Source: Streptomyces formicae (GTDB taxonomy: Bacteria; Actinomycetota; Actinomycetes; Streptomycetales; Streptomycetaceae). From it: a stretch of DNA of 64,000 bases. Below are positions 1 to 10,800 of this stretch, in pieces; positions within the stretch are counted from its first letter, which is position 1, and each line of letters begins with the position of its first letter. The DNA is taken from the NCBI RefSeq assembly GCF_022647665.1, contig NZ_CP071872.1, positions 6,572,001 through 6,636,000 on the forward strand. Direction: 5' to 3'. The position numbers and the translations under genes were made by a program. The notes beneath the pieces were generated by a model that was not told the DNA's origin, made no database searches, and was given only the letters and a program-made list of their open reading frames with translations.

Positions 1-90
1 AAACCGCCTTTCCGGAGTGAACGTCGAGATTCTTTAGGTTCTCGAAATCCCCTCGGACCCGCGGCCAATCCTCCATCTTCGGGAGTTGCC

Positions 91-1479
91 TTGCGTGACG
101 AATGGGACCACGCCCACACGGACTACACCATGCCCGCGCAGCGTCGAATTCCTGCCTCGCTGGCAGAAAGCGAGAGCGACTGGCGCCACTACCTAGAGCA
201 CTCAACCCCCAACGGCTGGCTGATACGGCACAACGCGATGATCGAAGCGCTCGTCAGTGGAAAGCCGATGTACCTGCTGCACACGACCAAGGACATCGAC
301 GCCATCCGCATCAGCCGGCAGTTGCACGTCTCCACCGGATGCCTGGTCGGAGCCCTGTACTGCTCGCCTCTCGTCAGTCAGCGTGAGGGACTGCGCCCCC
401 ACAACCTCGGCGCCTACCTGATGCGGACGAAGCCTTCCACCACGCCCATGGTCTTCGAGATCATCCCGGACGCCCCGATCCGGCCTAAGGGCGTCGACTA
501 CCTGCATCTCGGTGCCATCCACCTGCGTACCTACGAGCGCTACCAGAGCTTCCTGACCCTGGCCGAGAACGACCAGCTCGACCATGCCGTGCAGACGGGT
601 CTGCGTGCCGCGGCCGTGTTCTTCGATGTCGCCCTGCGCAACGCCGCCGGCCATGCCACTCCGGCACCCGAGTTCATCGACCAGTTGTCCGACGCCGTGG
701 CCCACGTGCCGTTCCTCGGCTACCTGTACTTCGAGGTTCTGTCCGAATACCTGATGCTCCACTCCGTTACTCCGGAGACCAAGACCTATGCCCTGGCAGG
801 AGAGCTGAACAACTGGCTCTACAAGCGACTCGCCTTCGCCGCCGTGGACGGCATGGACCAGTTGTTCGACCTTGCCCGTTTCAATCCACGCTATCGCCGG
901 CTCGTCCAGCTCATCGAAGGCACGGAACCAGCTCTCGGCCCGGGAGTCGCCGAGTACGTCCGGCGACGGCTGTCCCACCTATTCGCACGGACCGCGCTGC
1001 ACCCGTCCCAGGATGCGGCGTCAGTCACCTTCCTGGGCGCCGATCTCAGCACGCTTCGGAACATCGCACCTGGACTGATCGGCCAGATGATCTTCCGCGA
1101 GATCCGGTACATGCCGCGCTACCAGCAGCTCTACCACTGCTTCGAGAAAGCCAAGGCTCTTGAGGCATGGGATTACTGGAACAGCGAGGGAATACCCACC
1201 CCCTTCAATGGAATCCTCCCCAAGGGAGAGATAGGGATAAATCCCGTCTACCCCAGGTCGGCAGTCAGAGCATGGACGGCGGAACAGGACAGTAGGGGCT
1301 ACTTACATCCGGCCGAGGAGGTCACGGCTGTCTTCACGCCGCACCTGGCGTCGTGGTGGGCGCCACCTCGTCGGCGCGAGATGCGGAACGCCACCGAGGA
1401 TTCACGGGTCGAGTTGGCCCTGGGGGCTCGATCTCCGATTCCCACCCGACGGTCATCCATTGACGGAGTTTCCGCATGA
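91..1479 (+). CDS. hypothetical protein paired with a glycosyltransferase
   Basis: I do not recognise this 462-residue protein. It has no obvious signal peptide, membrane segment or catalytic signature. It looks like a soluble mixed alpha/beta protein whose C-terminal 60 residues are Arg-rich and probably disordered. The chosen start is a TTG preceded by GGGAG five bases upstream. The same frame stays open to the left edge of the window without another start codon, so the true start could lie outside the window; ATG 130 is a further alternative. Its stop overlaps the start of the glycosyltransferase by four bases (ATGA), so the two are probably translationally coupled and act together. Coding is likely; function is unknown. 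Confidence 0.7.
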   Translation: MRDEWDHAHTDYTMPAQRRIPASLAESESDWRHYLEHSTPNGWLIRHNAMIEALVSGKPMYLLHTTKDIDAIRISRQLHVSTGCLVGALYCSPLVSQREGLRPHNLGAYLMRTKPSTTPMVFEIIPDAPIRPKGVDYLHLGAIHLRTYERYQSFLTLAENDQLDHAVQTGLRAAAVFFDVALRNAAGHATPAPEFIDQLSDAVAHVPFLGYLYFEVLSEYLMLHSVTPETKTYALAGELNNWLYKRLAFAAVDGMDQLFDLARFNPRYRRLVQLIEGTEPALGPGVAEYVRRRLSHLFARTALHPSQDAASVTFLGADLSTLRNIAPGLIGQMIFREIRYMPRYQQLYHCFEKAKALEAWDYWNSEGIPTPFNGILPKGEIGINPVYPRSAVRAWTAEQDSRGYLHPAEEVTAVFTPHLASWWAPPRRREMRNATEDSRVELALGARSPIPTRRSSIDGVSA

Positions 1480-2585
1480 CTGCCAAGCTCCTGAACATCT
1501 TGACCGGCATCAACCGCACCTCCGTGCCTTCGTCCGGGAGCATGATCCTCGTCAACGATCTCTACGGAGCTATGCATGACGTCCACACGACCTTCCTGGG
1601 CAGGGCGCCGGTCGATCAGGCTTGGAAGGCTGCGTTTGGTCAGCTGATCACCCTCTCCACGACAAAGCGCCCTCACGGCCCCGACTTCGACCCGTACGTT
1701 GATGAGCTGACGAGTGAGGTCGGTGCGCTTATCGAGAAGATCCAGCCGAATGCCATTCACGCCCAGTACCTCGGGTTCGCTCTCAGCCTGGCCTTCACCC
1801 GAACTGCCGGCAACATCCCGATCATCGCCATCGCCCACGGCCCCGACGTGATGATGGCCGAGCACAGCGCATCGGAACGCGAGGTCATGAATGAAGTTGC
1901 TGCCGCGAGCGCCGCGATCGTTGCCCCGACCTCCGCCCTCGCCGACCGCATCGACCGTCTCACCGGACGCCGATTCACCGATCGACTCACCGTCATCCCG
2001 TGGGGTATCCCTTTGAGCGATGCCCGGGTACGCGATCAACCGCCTACTGGCACCGGGCCCATGTCTCTGGTGCACGCCGGTCGCCTGGACCACAACAAAT
2101 CCACGATCACCGCCGTCGAAGCCCTCGCATTGACCGATCAACCGCACCACTTGACCGTGATCGGCAAAGGACCCCTACGGGAGCACCTGGAGCAGCGGGC
2201 TATCGAACTCGGGCTGCGGGACCGGGTCCATTTTGATCCGTTCCTGCCCCGCGCCGAACTGTGGCGCCGCCTGCCGAACTTCGACGCCTTCGTCTTCACA
2301 ACCAGTGGCCTGGAGGCATTCGGACTCGTCCTCATTGAGGCCCATGCTCACGGACTCCCGGTCGCCTACGCCGATCTTCCCGGTGTGAGGGAAATCCTCG
2401 GGAACGCTGGCGTTGCCTACACCCCTGGCGACCCACGCTCGCTGGCCGTGGCCCTAGACGAGATGGGCCGCGACTTCCACCGGCGCAAGACCCTGGCCAA
2501 GGCCTCTCTCAACAACGCGCGCCGATACGACATCACTACCACCGGCCGCCAGCTTCGCGAACTGACGCTCCGCATTACCTCCTAA
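1476..2585 (+). CDS. GT-B fold glycosyltransferase (family 4-like)
   Basis: The 369-residue product fits a retaining GT4-type glycosyltransferase that moves a sugar from a nucleotide donor to an unknown acceptor in the cytoplasm. The C-terminal half has the family pattern: VHAGRLDHNKS opens the donor domain, VIGKGPLR follows, and an E-x7-E motif (EAFGLVLIE, near residues 280 to 288) lies where these enzymes contact the donor. The N-terminal acceptor domain includes IIAIAHGPDVMM. The start overlaps the upstream stop by four bases, so both are read from one transcript. There are no membrane segments. Donor and acceptor cannot be inferred, and no other sugar genes lie nearby. The upstream unknown gene may be a partner or acceptor-handling protein (inference). 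Confidence 0.88.
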   Translation: MTAKLLNILTGINRTSVPSSGSMILVNDLYGAMHDVHTTFLGRAPVDQAWKAAFGQLITLSTTKRPHGPDFDPYVDELTSEVGALIEKIQPNAIHAQYLGFALSLAFTRTAGNIPIIAIAHGPDVMMAEHSASEREVMNEVAAASAAIVAPTSALADRIDRLTGRRFTDRLTVIPWGIPLSDARVRDQPPTGTGPMSLVHAGRLDHNKSTITAVEALALTDQPHHLTVIGKGPLREHLEQRAIELGLRDRVHFDPFLPRAELWRRLPNFDAFVFTTSGLEAFGLVLIEAHAHGLPVAYADLPGVREILGNAGVAYTPGDPRSLAVALDEMGRDFHRRKTLAKASLNNARRYDITTTGRQLRELTLRITS

Positions 2586-2599
2586 CCTAGACTAGACGA

Positions 2600-2623
2600 C
2601 CCCGGGTTCCGTCCGATCCGGGG
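2600..2623 (+). terminator. candidate terminator after the glycosyltransferase
   Basis: A six-pair stem CCCCGG/CCGGGG with a 12-base loop lies 15 bases after the glycosyltransferase stop. There is no T-tract, which is common in Streptomyces. The stem is short, so support is moderate. Confidence 0.45.
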
Positions 2624-3116
2624 CTCTCTGCTGTCATTTCTGATGAGCGGCACGGTGTGCGTGGAGGGGACGCTTTCTCGACTCCAGAGTGGACGCTGGC
2701 GGGTGATACGACGCGCAAACGCGCCTACGAGGAAGGTCTTTCCGGGGTTCGCTAAGGGTGTCCCGCAAACGCTGGCTGGGTCGCCCACCAACTCGTAAGT
2801 GGGGTACTTGCGAGACTCTGACAAGGCGACTGTGGCAGCCAGCGGACGTGCCAGAGCTCGCGCGTTCATGCAGGCCTGTACTACGCCGTTAAACGCCACC
2901 TCGCCTTGCCAGACGAGCCTGGTGGCGGTGCTGAGCGAGGCTGTCCCGGCGCCTGCTGAGTACCGGGTGGACTCCCCTATGCGCTACCCCCGCTGTGCAC
3001 GCAAGGCGCCCGGTTGGAGCGACTCCAGCCGGGCGCCTTGCGCCTATTCCACTGCCCACACCACGTCAGCTATCACGTGTGCAGTGCCCATGGGGGGCGT
3101 TTTGATCCGTTCTTCG
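2624..3116. other. intergenic region without a recognised gene
   Basis: Between the rightward glycosyltransferase and the leftward giant secreted protein. Reading frames here have no recognisable product and no good ribosome site. The only clear structure is the long hairpin at 3001 to 3041. Confidence 0.6.
3001..3041. terminator. long near-perfect hairpin between convergent genes
   Basis: A 19-base-pair stem (GCAAGGCGCCC... with its complement ...GGGCGCCTTGC) with a single G-U pair and a three-base CGA loop. It lies 76 bases beyond the stop of the leftward 1484-residue gene and downstream of the rightward glycosyltransferase, so it could terminate both transcripts. Confidence 0.75.
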
Positions 3117-6100
3117 TCAGGTGGTGTAGCGGTTGGTGAACTTGGTTCTGGCGTAGGACCAGGCGGTGGGCGTTGAGGATGTCCAGCTGATCTTGATGGG
3201 GTCGAAGGTGGCGTCGGGCTTGGCGAGCCAGGTGAACATTTTCACTGTGCCGTCGGAGTAGCCGTACATGGCGCCGAGGTCGTCAAGGCCGTCGCCGTTG
3301 AAATCGCCGGGAACCATTTGCATGGCTTGGTAGGTGATGGAGCCTGCGGGCAGGCTCCAGGCTTGCTTGGGCGGGGCGAAGGTGCCGTTGCCGGTGCTGA
3401 GGCTGACGTAGGTGTGGATCTTGTCGCTGCCGTCGGGGTAGTCGAACCAGGTGGCGATGTCGTCTTTGCCGTCGCCGTTGAAGTCGCCGGCGTGGGCGTG
3501 GGTGCGGTCCCAGTCGCCCCAGGTGTCGTGGGTCCATGCGACGGTGGGGGCTGCGAAGCCGCCGGTGGGCTGGGCTTGGAAGTGCCAGAGCTTGACGGCT
3601 CCGGCGGAGTAGTCGTAGAGGCCGGCGATGTCGTCGCGTCCGTCGCCGTTGAAGTCGCCTGTGGTGAGCTTGGTCATGGAGCGTGACCAGGTGGTTGAGG
3701 TCCAGCTGGCGAAGGGGTTGTTGAATCCTCCGCGGACGTCGGAGGTGAAGGTGTACAGGGTGTCCCGGCCGTCGGAGTAGTCGTACCAGGCGGCGATGTC
3801 GTCGCGTCCGTCGCCGTTGAAGTCACCTGACTGGAGTGTGGAGCGGCTGATGGCGCCCCAGCGGTTGCCCGTGGAGTACCAGGAACTGAAGGGGGACGCG
3901 TAGGTACCGTTGGCCTGACCGAGGAAGGTCCAGAGCCGGTGGCTGTAGTCGGGGTAGTAGTACATGACGGCGACGTCGCCGCGACCGTCGCCGTTGAAGT
4001 CGCCGTGGACCTTCTTCGTGAGGCTGGCGGTCCAGTTGTTGCCGGTGGAGGCGTACCCGGTGCCAGGTGCGGCGATGCCACCGTCGGTCATGCCCTTGAA
4101 GACGTGCAGGGCGTCGTGTCCGTCTTCATAGTCGTACCAGTCGACCATGTCGCCGAGTCCGTCGCCGTTGACGTCGTTACGGATGGCGGAGCCGTTGGAC
4201 CACAGGGACTGGCCCTTGGCGTTGTAGATGACGAGGCTGCCCTTGTCCTGCAGGAGCGCATACCCCTCACCCATCAGATTGGGCGTGTTGGCGGAGGTGA
4301 GACCGCTGCTCCAGAGCTTGGAGGTGCCGTCGGCACTGTAGACCGCGATGTTGCCGTTGGCTTCAACACGGGCAGTGGAGTCCGGGTTTCCCGCAGTTCC
4401 ACTCGACCACAGCACCTTGTTGGCCTTGGAAATGGCGACGAGATTGCCGTCGGTGCGCATGGTCAGCGTTGCGGAGCGCGATGTCACTGACTGGCCGGCT
4501 CTGAGCTGGGTGCCGGCGACGATAGCGCTGCCACCTGTGATGCCGTCGATGGTGAACGCGGCACCGAAGCCGGTGAACTGGCCGGTCGTGACCACGCCTG
4601 GCCAGCCCACCATGGTGTTGTCGGCCTTGCGGGCCCACAGGTCGGGGATGGAGTCGTTGTTGACGTCGCCCACGGACCCGAGTCTGGGCCAGGCGCTGAT
4701 GGTGAAGCCATTGCCGATCTTCACCCTCTGGCTGGGGTTGCCCCAGGTGGTGGGGTCGAGAAGGTTGTCCGGGCCCTTGCTGCCGGTCGCGCGGAAGAGG
4801 TCGCCGTTGGTGTTGTCGCGCAGCCAGAGGTCAGGGATCGCGTCGCCGTTGAGGTCGCCCGGGGCGATCACCGTGAACTTGTCCCAGTCGCCGCCTCCGA
4901 CGAGCACCGGTTCGCGGACGGCGTCCAGCGAGTATGTGGCGCGGCTTCCGTAGTAGGCCCAGAGCTGTTTGCCTTGCTTGACGAGGAGGTCGGGCTGGGT
5001 GTCTTCGTTGAGGTCGCCTGCGGAGATGACCTGTTCGGCGTTGTGCCAGTGGTCGTCACCTGTCCATTCCTCCCCGTAGTCGCAGCCCATCTCGGGATCC
5101 TTCACCGGGCAGGCGACGGTAAGTTCTTTGACACCGGTGCTGTTGATGACGCCGGTGCCGTTGTTGCGATAGGTCCAGAGCCTCTTCTTCTTCTCGATGT
5201 CGTGGTACTCGAGCGAGACGAGGTCGTTGTGGCCGTCCTGGCCCCAGTCGCCGCGGAAGCCGACCTGACCGTCGGTGAACGTCTTTCCGGCGTTGGTGGC
5301 GGCAGAGAACGTGCCGTCGCCGTGGCCGGCGTAGGTCAGAAGGGTGCCGTTGGAGTCGATGCTCCAGATGTCGCTGGTGGTGTCGCCGTTCAGGTCGCTC
5401 GGGCCGTCACGCTCCTGGGAGCGGGCGGCGTAGTAGAGGTAGACGGCTGTGTCCGAGCGGTTCCCGGCTTCGTCCACGCTGTAGGCGTAGATGAGATGCG
5501 GTCCGTAGGAGGGCGGTTTGATGTAGGCGTAGGCCGTCTCCTTCGGCGCCGGACGCACCTCAGGGTCGGTGTCGGTCCACCAGTAGAAGGACTCGACGTC
5601 TTCGACGCCGTTGGCATTGAAGAGGAACTTGCCCTCCGAACCGGCCTTGCCTGTCCCTTGGGATGGCCACCCCTGTTCCCCGTTCGGGAACGTGTCGCCC
5701 TCAGAGCTGATGACGGGAGCCTGGCTCGGGCGTGCCCGGTCGACCGAGAACTTGCAGATGGCAGACCAGCTGGAGGCGGCGCCGTCCTGGTCCTTGGCGC
5801 GAACCTGCCAGGTGTACTCGCCGCTGGGCACGTTGCCTGCGGGCAGTACCAGCGTGGAGACCTTTCCGTTGGTCGCCGGGATGCTCTGGCTGACTACCGG
5901 GACGGTCGGGGTGCTGCTGTCGGTCTTGAAGACCTGGAAGTCTCCGGTGAGATTGCCTGCGTTCCTGTCGTTGAACGTGGCGTACAGGCTGATGGAGGCG
6001 TTGCCGATCAGTCCACCGTTGCTGCACGACGTGCTCGGGTTGGTACCGAGGCCGGTCGGCGTCTGTGGCGGGTTGTTGTAGACGGTCTCAAGAACCGCGG

Positions 6101-7571
6101 TCTTGGAGTCGAACTTCTTCCAGCCGAAAGTGTCGCTCTCGTCGCGGGCGTACATGCCCAGGGTGATGCTGGCCCAGCCCTTGCTGGCGGCCTCGCGGAT
6201 CTTGGCTGTCGTGTCGAACTCAAGGTTGCCGGCGGCGCAGTCCTTGCTCCAGCCCTTGGAGTCGTCGACGGTGGCGAGCTTTCCGCCGATCTTGGTGGGC
6301 TGGTTGTTCCACGTCGTCCGGGACGAGATCGGGCTGACGTGGTAGAGGTCGACCGGTCGGTTCTCGCAGGACCACGACCAGGTGTTGCGGATCCGGAAGA
6401 CCGATGACTTGACCTGGGCGCCCTTCACTTCGCTGGTGGGCAGTTGGAAGAAGGACCGCGAGACCCTGTCCGTGCCGCCAGTCTCGGACTCGTAGCCGAC
6501 CCGGACGACGTCCTTGGTATTCCAGTAGGACTTCTTGGGGTAGTGCTTGTAGACCCGGGTCCAGTTCGCCTTCTTGCCAAAGGCCCACGACGGGTCGATG
6601 AACACTGGGTACTGCGTGTCCTCGCCAGTCAGCAGCTCCTGGTCCGGCTTGATCTCCAGCGTGTCACCGGTGATCGTGGTCGGCATCTGCGCGTCCTGCG
6701 CCCCGGGCGGCGGATCAAACACATCGGCGGGGGCCGCATCCTCCTCACCCACCATGGTTGAGACGGCCGAACGGGCTGCTGGCGCCGCTTCGGAGGAGAC
6801 GGTGGAGGAGTCCCACATCAGCGGCGACGGACTGGTGAAGACGGTCTGCCCTGCCGGGTTCACGGCGCTGAGACTGCCCGTCTCGGCGTCAGTAGAGACA
6901 TCCAGACCGACGGTGCCCAGCTTGTACTTCAGCGAAGCAAGTTCCGGGTTCTCGGCTGCTGCTGCGGTCTTGACCACGAGCAACTGTGAGAAGCCCTCAA
7001 CCTCGGCCTTGAGCTGAAGATCTACACCGGGCAGCACCTCGGCATAGGTGGCCACGTTCTCCGCAAGCGTCGGCTTCGGCAGAGCCTTGGGCCACGTCAG
7101 TGAAAGAGTCCGGCCGTCCTTGACGCCCGTCAGCAGTGGCCCGGTGCCCCCACCTGAGAAGGTCACGTCTACCGTCGATGCTTTGGGTTTGACACTGCCA
7201 TCGGTTGCGAAGAGCAGATTGGCATCGGTCGGCACCCAGGCGCCATCACGCAGCAGCCTTACAGGAGTGCCGTGACGCTTGACCGACCAGGCGCCATCAG
7301 GCAGCGCCCAGGTATCGGTCGACTCCGTCCGAGCGGAAACGAGCTCGTAGGGCTGCCCGGAAGCAGCTGCCTGTTCGAGCGCATAGTCCTCTTCGCTCTT
7401 CGAACCCTCGGCAACAGGATCCGTCGCCGTAGCGGCGGACAGCGCGGCAGTCGCGACCGGAGGGAAAGCGACGAGTGCCGAGGCGGTAATTGCGCTGACC
7501 AGCGCTACGGATACAGCGGTGGAGGTCCCCCGCTTTCTCCAATTGCCCCAGCGGGATCTTATCTGTGACAC
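3117..7571 (-). CDS. giant secreted DNRLRE / FG-GAP / lectin protein
   Basis: A 1484-residue exported protein. GTG start at 7571 with GAGAGGT six bases upstream. A Sec-type signal covers about residues 1 to 42 (basic start, hydrophobic core, ATA-type cleavage). A DNRLRE-like domain with paired Trp/Cys-rich strands lies near residues 340 to 510, followed by Ig/Fn3-like segments. Next come FG-GAP/integrin-type repeats (DLNGDAIPDLWLRD and relatives), a bulb-type mannose-lectin segment with three LWSSG/LWSNG turns near 1030 to 1150, and six tandem VCBS-type repeats with DFNGDGRDDIA calcium loops from about 1165 to the end. It probably forms an extended Ca-stabilised surface or secreted fibre. It is divergent from the Rhs toxin gene, which suggests a related role in cell contact or display (inference). 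No catalytic domain is seen. Confidence 0.88.
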   Translation of the reverse strand: MSQIRSRWGNWRKRGTSTAVSVALVSAITASALVAFPPVATAALSAATATDPVAEGSKSEEDYALEQAAASGQPYELVSARTESTDTWALPDGAWSVKRHGTPVRLLRDGAWVPTDANLLFATDGSVKPKASTVDVTFSGGGTGPLLTGVKDGRTLSLTWPKALPKPTLAENVATYAEVLPGVDLQLKAEVEGFSQLLVVKTAAAAENPELASLKYKLGTVGLDVSTDAETGSLSAVNPAGQTVFTSPSPLMWDSSTVSSEAAPAARSAVSTMVGEEDAAPADVFDPPPGAQDAQMPTTITGDTLEIKPDQELLTGEDTQYPVFIDPSWAFGKKANWTRVYKHYPKKSYWNTKDVVRVGYESETGGTDRVSRSFFQLPTSEVKGAQVKSSVFRIRNTWSWSCENRPVDLYHVSPISSRTTWNNQPTKIGGKLATVDDSKGWSKDCAAGNLEFDTTAKIREAASKGWASITLGMYARDESDTFGWKKFDSKTAVLETVYNNPPQTPTGLGTNPSTSCSNGGLIGNASISLYATFNDRNAGNLTGDFQVFKTDSSTPTVPVVSQSIPATNGKVSTLVLPAGNVPSGEYTWQVRAKDQDGAASSWSAICKFSVDRARPSQAPVISSEGDTFPNGEQGWPSQGTGKAGSEGKFLFNANGVEDVESFYWWTDTDPEVRPAPKETAYAYIKPPSYGPHLIYAYSVDEAGNRSDTAVYLYYAARSQERDGPSDLNGDTTSDIWSIDSNGTLLTYAGHGDGTFSAATNAGKTFTDGQVGFRGDWGQDGHNDLVSLEYHDIEKKKRLWTYRNNGTGVINSTGVKELTVACPVKDPEMGCDYGEEWTGDDHWHNAEQVISAGDLNEDTQPDLLVKQGKQLWAYYGSRATYSLDAVREPVLVGGGDWDKFTVIAPGDLNGDAIPDLWLRDNTNGDLFRATGSKGPDNLLDPTTWGNPSQRVKIGNGFTISAWPRLGSVGDVNNDSIPDLWARKADNTMVGWPGVVTTGQFTGFGAAFTIDGITGGSAIVAGTQLRAGQSVTSRSATLTMRTDGNLVAISKANKVLWSSGTAGNPDSTARVEANGNIAVYSADGTSKLWSSGLTSANTPNLMGEGYALLQDKGSLVIYNAKGQSLWSNGSAIRNDVNGDGLGDMVDWYDYEDGHDALHVFKGMTDGGIAAPGTGYASTGNNWTASLTKKVHGDFNGDGRGDVAVMYYYPDYSHRLWTFLGQANGTYASPFSSWYSTGNRWGAISRSTLQSGDFNGDGRDDIAAWYDYSDGRDTLYTFTSDVRGGFNNPFASWTSTTWSRSMTKLTTGDFNGDGRDDIAGLYDYSAGAVKLWHFQAQPTGGFAAPTVAWTHDTWGDWDRTHAHAGDFNGDGKDDIATWFDYPDGSDKIHTYVSLSTGNGTFAPPKQAWSLPAGSITYQAMQMVPGDFNGDGLDDLGAMYGYSDGTVKMFTWLAKPDATFDPIKISWTSSTPTAWSYARTKFTNRYTT

Positions 7572-7803
7572 GTAGACCTCTCAACGTCCGATATTCGACC
7601 GGACTCTATCCGTCACTCCCGTCACTGCATACCCCCTCACCTGCGCCTTTGTGGTGATCTAGATCGCTAGGTCCGTATTTTCCATCAAGATCATGTTTGA
7701 GGTTTCTTCAGCCACGTATGACCGAGTAAATCATCAAGATGCCGTGCAAGAGGCCCTGTTAATCTGCGCCGAACCTGTTTCACGTTTGGATGAGGGGTGG
7801 GGT
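7572..7803. promoter_or_regulatory. divergent promoter region of the surface protein and Rhs genes
   Basis: The 232 bases between the two divergent starts are clearly richer in A+T than their surroundings. They contain two direct copies of CATCAAGAT (about 7684 and 7733), candidate regulator sites. No clear -10/-35 pair could be fixed by eye. Confidence 0.5.
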
Positions 7804-10800
7804 GTGAGACGCATTAGAAAGCACGGTCTTTCCGTGCTTGTTGCTTCGGCCGTACTGGTCGGAGTGCTGCCCGCTGTGGCGGTCGCGGCCGACGAGCCGC
7901 TGGACCGTCCGAAGCTGAAGCAACCGAAAGCGGTTGCAGTTGAGAAAGTGGCGATAGGCGGAAAGAAGCGGCCTGATGCTGCTGCCGCGAACTCGTGGAA
8001 GAAGACGGCACTCAAAGCCAGTTGGCCCGGTGCTGGCTCGGCGGATGTGTCGCTCGCTCCCGGCGGGAGAGCGGGTTCGCTTCCGGTATCGGTAACAACA
8101 GCAATGCCCACGGCGAAGAAGACTCCACTGGCCGAAAACGCGGCCAAGGGCCGGACGCCGGCCAGAGTAAAGGTTTCCGTCGCCGCCCGTGAAGCCGCCC
8201 GCAAGGCGGGCATCGAGGGGATGCTGCTGACGGTCGGCCGCACCGACGGCGTCAAAGAGGCAGCCCCGGCCAAGGTCGTCGTGGACTACAACGCCTTTCG
8301 CGGCGCCTACGGTGGCGACTGGGCCGCGCGGCTGAGACTGGTGCAGTTGCCGGCGTGCGCGCTCACCACACCAGGCGATGCGAAGTGCCGCATACAGAAG
8401 CCTCTCGCGACGACGAACGAAGTGCGCAGCGGAAAGCTGTCCGCACAGGTGATGGCCGCACCGGCGGCGACGGTGCTGGCGGCCACGGCTGAGGCCGGCG
8501 GCTCCTCAGGCGACTACAAGGCGACACCGCTGGAGGCCTCCAGCGCCTGGAGCGCAGGCGGTTCGACCGGCGCACTCAGCTGGAACTACCCCATCCAGAG
8601 CCCAGCCGTGCCGGGAGGCCTGCAGCCGGGCATCGAAATCGGCTACAACTCGCAAGCCGTGGACGGCCGTACGGCGGCGTCCAACAACCAGCCCAGCTGG
8701 ATCGGCGACGGCTGGTCCTACGAGCCGGGCTTCATCGAGCGCAAGTACAAGTCCTGCGAAGACGACAAGGACGGCGGCACCAACACCACCAAGCGCTTCG
8801 ACCAGTGTTGGTTTACCGACAACGCCGTGCTGCACCTCGGCGGCAAGTCCACCGAGCTCGTCTACGAGGCCGGCAAGGGCTGGCACCCGGAAGCCGACTC
8901 CGGTGAGAAGGTCGAGAAGCTGAACGGCGCCGCCAACGGCGACGGTGGCACCGCGGGCGTCGACGGAGTCGGCGAGCACTGGAAGGTGACCGCCACCGAC
9001 GGCACCCAGTACTTCTTCGGCCTCAACCGCCTCCCGGGCTGGAAGGACAACGGCACAGCGGCCGACGACCCGGAAACCAACTCCACCTGGACCGCCCCCG
9101 TCTTCGGTAACCAGTCCGGCGAGCCCTGCTACAACGCGAGCTTCACCAGCGGCTGGTGCCAGCAGGCCTGGCGCTGGCAGCTCGACTACGTGGTCGACAC
9201 CCATGACAACGCCATGGCGTACTACTGGAACACCGAGAAGAACAACTACGGTCGCGCCTTCGACGAGTCCACCGGCAAGGGCACCGTCACGCCCTACACG
9301 CGGGGCGGCTGGCTGGACCGGATCGACTACGGTCTGCGCTCCGACGCCGTCTACACCGGCAAGCCCATGGGCCAGGTGACTTTCGGGGTCACCGAGCGCT
9401 GCCTGTCCAACTGCACCACCTTCGACGAGGCCAACGCCGCGAACTGGCCGGACACCCCCTTCGACCAGTACTGCAAGGACGGGTCCACGGAGTGCAAGGA
9501 CCAGTTCGCCCCGACCTTCTGGTCGCGGAAGCGCCTGACCTCCATCACCACCAAAGTGCTCACGGGCGGGGTGCACAAGGAGGTAGACACCTGGACCCTG
9601 GCACAGGACTTCCCCGCCTCGGGCGATGGCATATCCACCCCCATGTGGCTGAAGTCCATCCAGCGCACCGGCAAGGCGGGCGGCACCGCCACCCTTCCGC
9701 CGGTCACCTTCACCGGCGAACAGCGGCCCAACCGCGTGGACAAGACCGGTGACGGACTGGCCCCGTTCATCCGGCTGCGCATGTCGCAGATCACCACCGA
9801 GAGCGGCGGCACCATCGGCGCCTACTACTCGCAGCAGGACTGCACCCCGGAGAACCTTCCCCCGGCCGACGGCACCAATACCACCCGCTGCTTCCCAGTG
9901 AAGTGGGCCTTCGAGGGCCAGACCGCCCAACTCGACTGGTTCAACACCTACGTGGTCACCCAGGTGGTCGAGGGCGACAACCTGGTGGAGTCCCCGGACA
10001 AAGTCACCTCGTACGCGTACCTGGATGGGGCCGCCTGGGCCAAGAGCACCGACGAGTTCACCAAGGCCGAGGACCGTACGTACTCGGTGCCGCGCGGCTA
10101 CGGCCGGGTACAGACCCGTACCGGCGCCGCGAGCGACCCGCGCACCCTGACCGAGACCCGCTACTTCCGCGGCATCGACGGGACTCAGGTCACCGACTAC
10201 GCCGGGGTCGCGGTTACCGACCGGGACCAGTTCGCCGGCCTGCCGCGCGCCTCGGCCACCTTCAACGGGGACGACACCACCAAGCTGGTCTCCGCTACCT
10301 CCTCCACCCCGTGGCGCTCGGCTGCGATCGCCACCCGCACCCGCGCCGGGTTGCCGGCCCTGGTGTCCTACAAGACTGGGATCGAGAAGGAGGAGACACT
10401 CACCACCGTCTCCGGCGGCCAGCGCAAGACCTTGCTTACCCGCACCTTCGACAGCTACGGCATGGTCACCCAGACCTCCGACCTCGGTGACACGGCCAGG
10501 ACCGGCGACGAGTCCTGCACGACCGCCCACTTCGCCCGGAACACTGCTGCGCACCTGCTGAACCGGGTGTACCGCACCGAGGTGGTCGCCGGGGCCTGCG
10601 GCAGCGCGATCAGCCGTCCCGCGGACGTCATCTCCGACAACCGCAGCTATTTCGACGGCTCCACCACCCTGGGCGCCGCCCCCACCAAGGGCGATGTCAC
10701 CAGGCTGGAGCAGATCAACGGCACGGGCACCGGCTATGACGTAACTAGCATCACTCCGGTTGCGGACTACGACATCTACGGTCGGCCGCTGAGCACCACG

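Noticed and set aside
2799..3176. A 125-codon plus-strand frame before the giant gene
   Set aside because: It crosses the long terminator hairpin, ends inside the convergent gene and has no motif.
4974..6407. A 477-codon plus-strand frame opposite the giant secreted protein
   Set aside because: It is antisense to well-defined DNRLRE and FG-GAP repeats and shows Val/Gly/Ala bias only.
7693..7803. N-terminal extension of the Rhs protein from ATG 7693
   Set aside because: It has no ribosome site and would place 37 residues before a proper signal peptide; GTG 7804 has an excellent GAGGGG.
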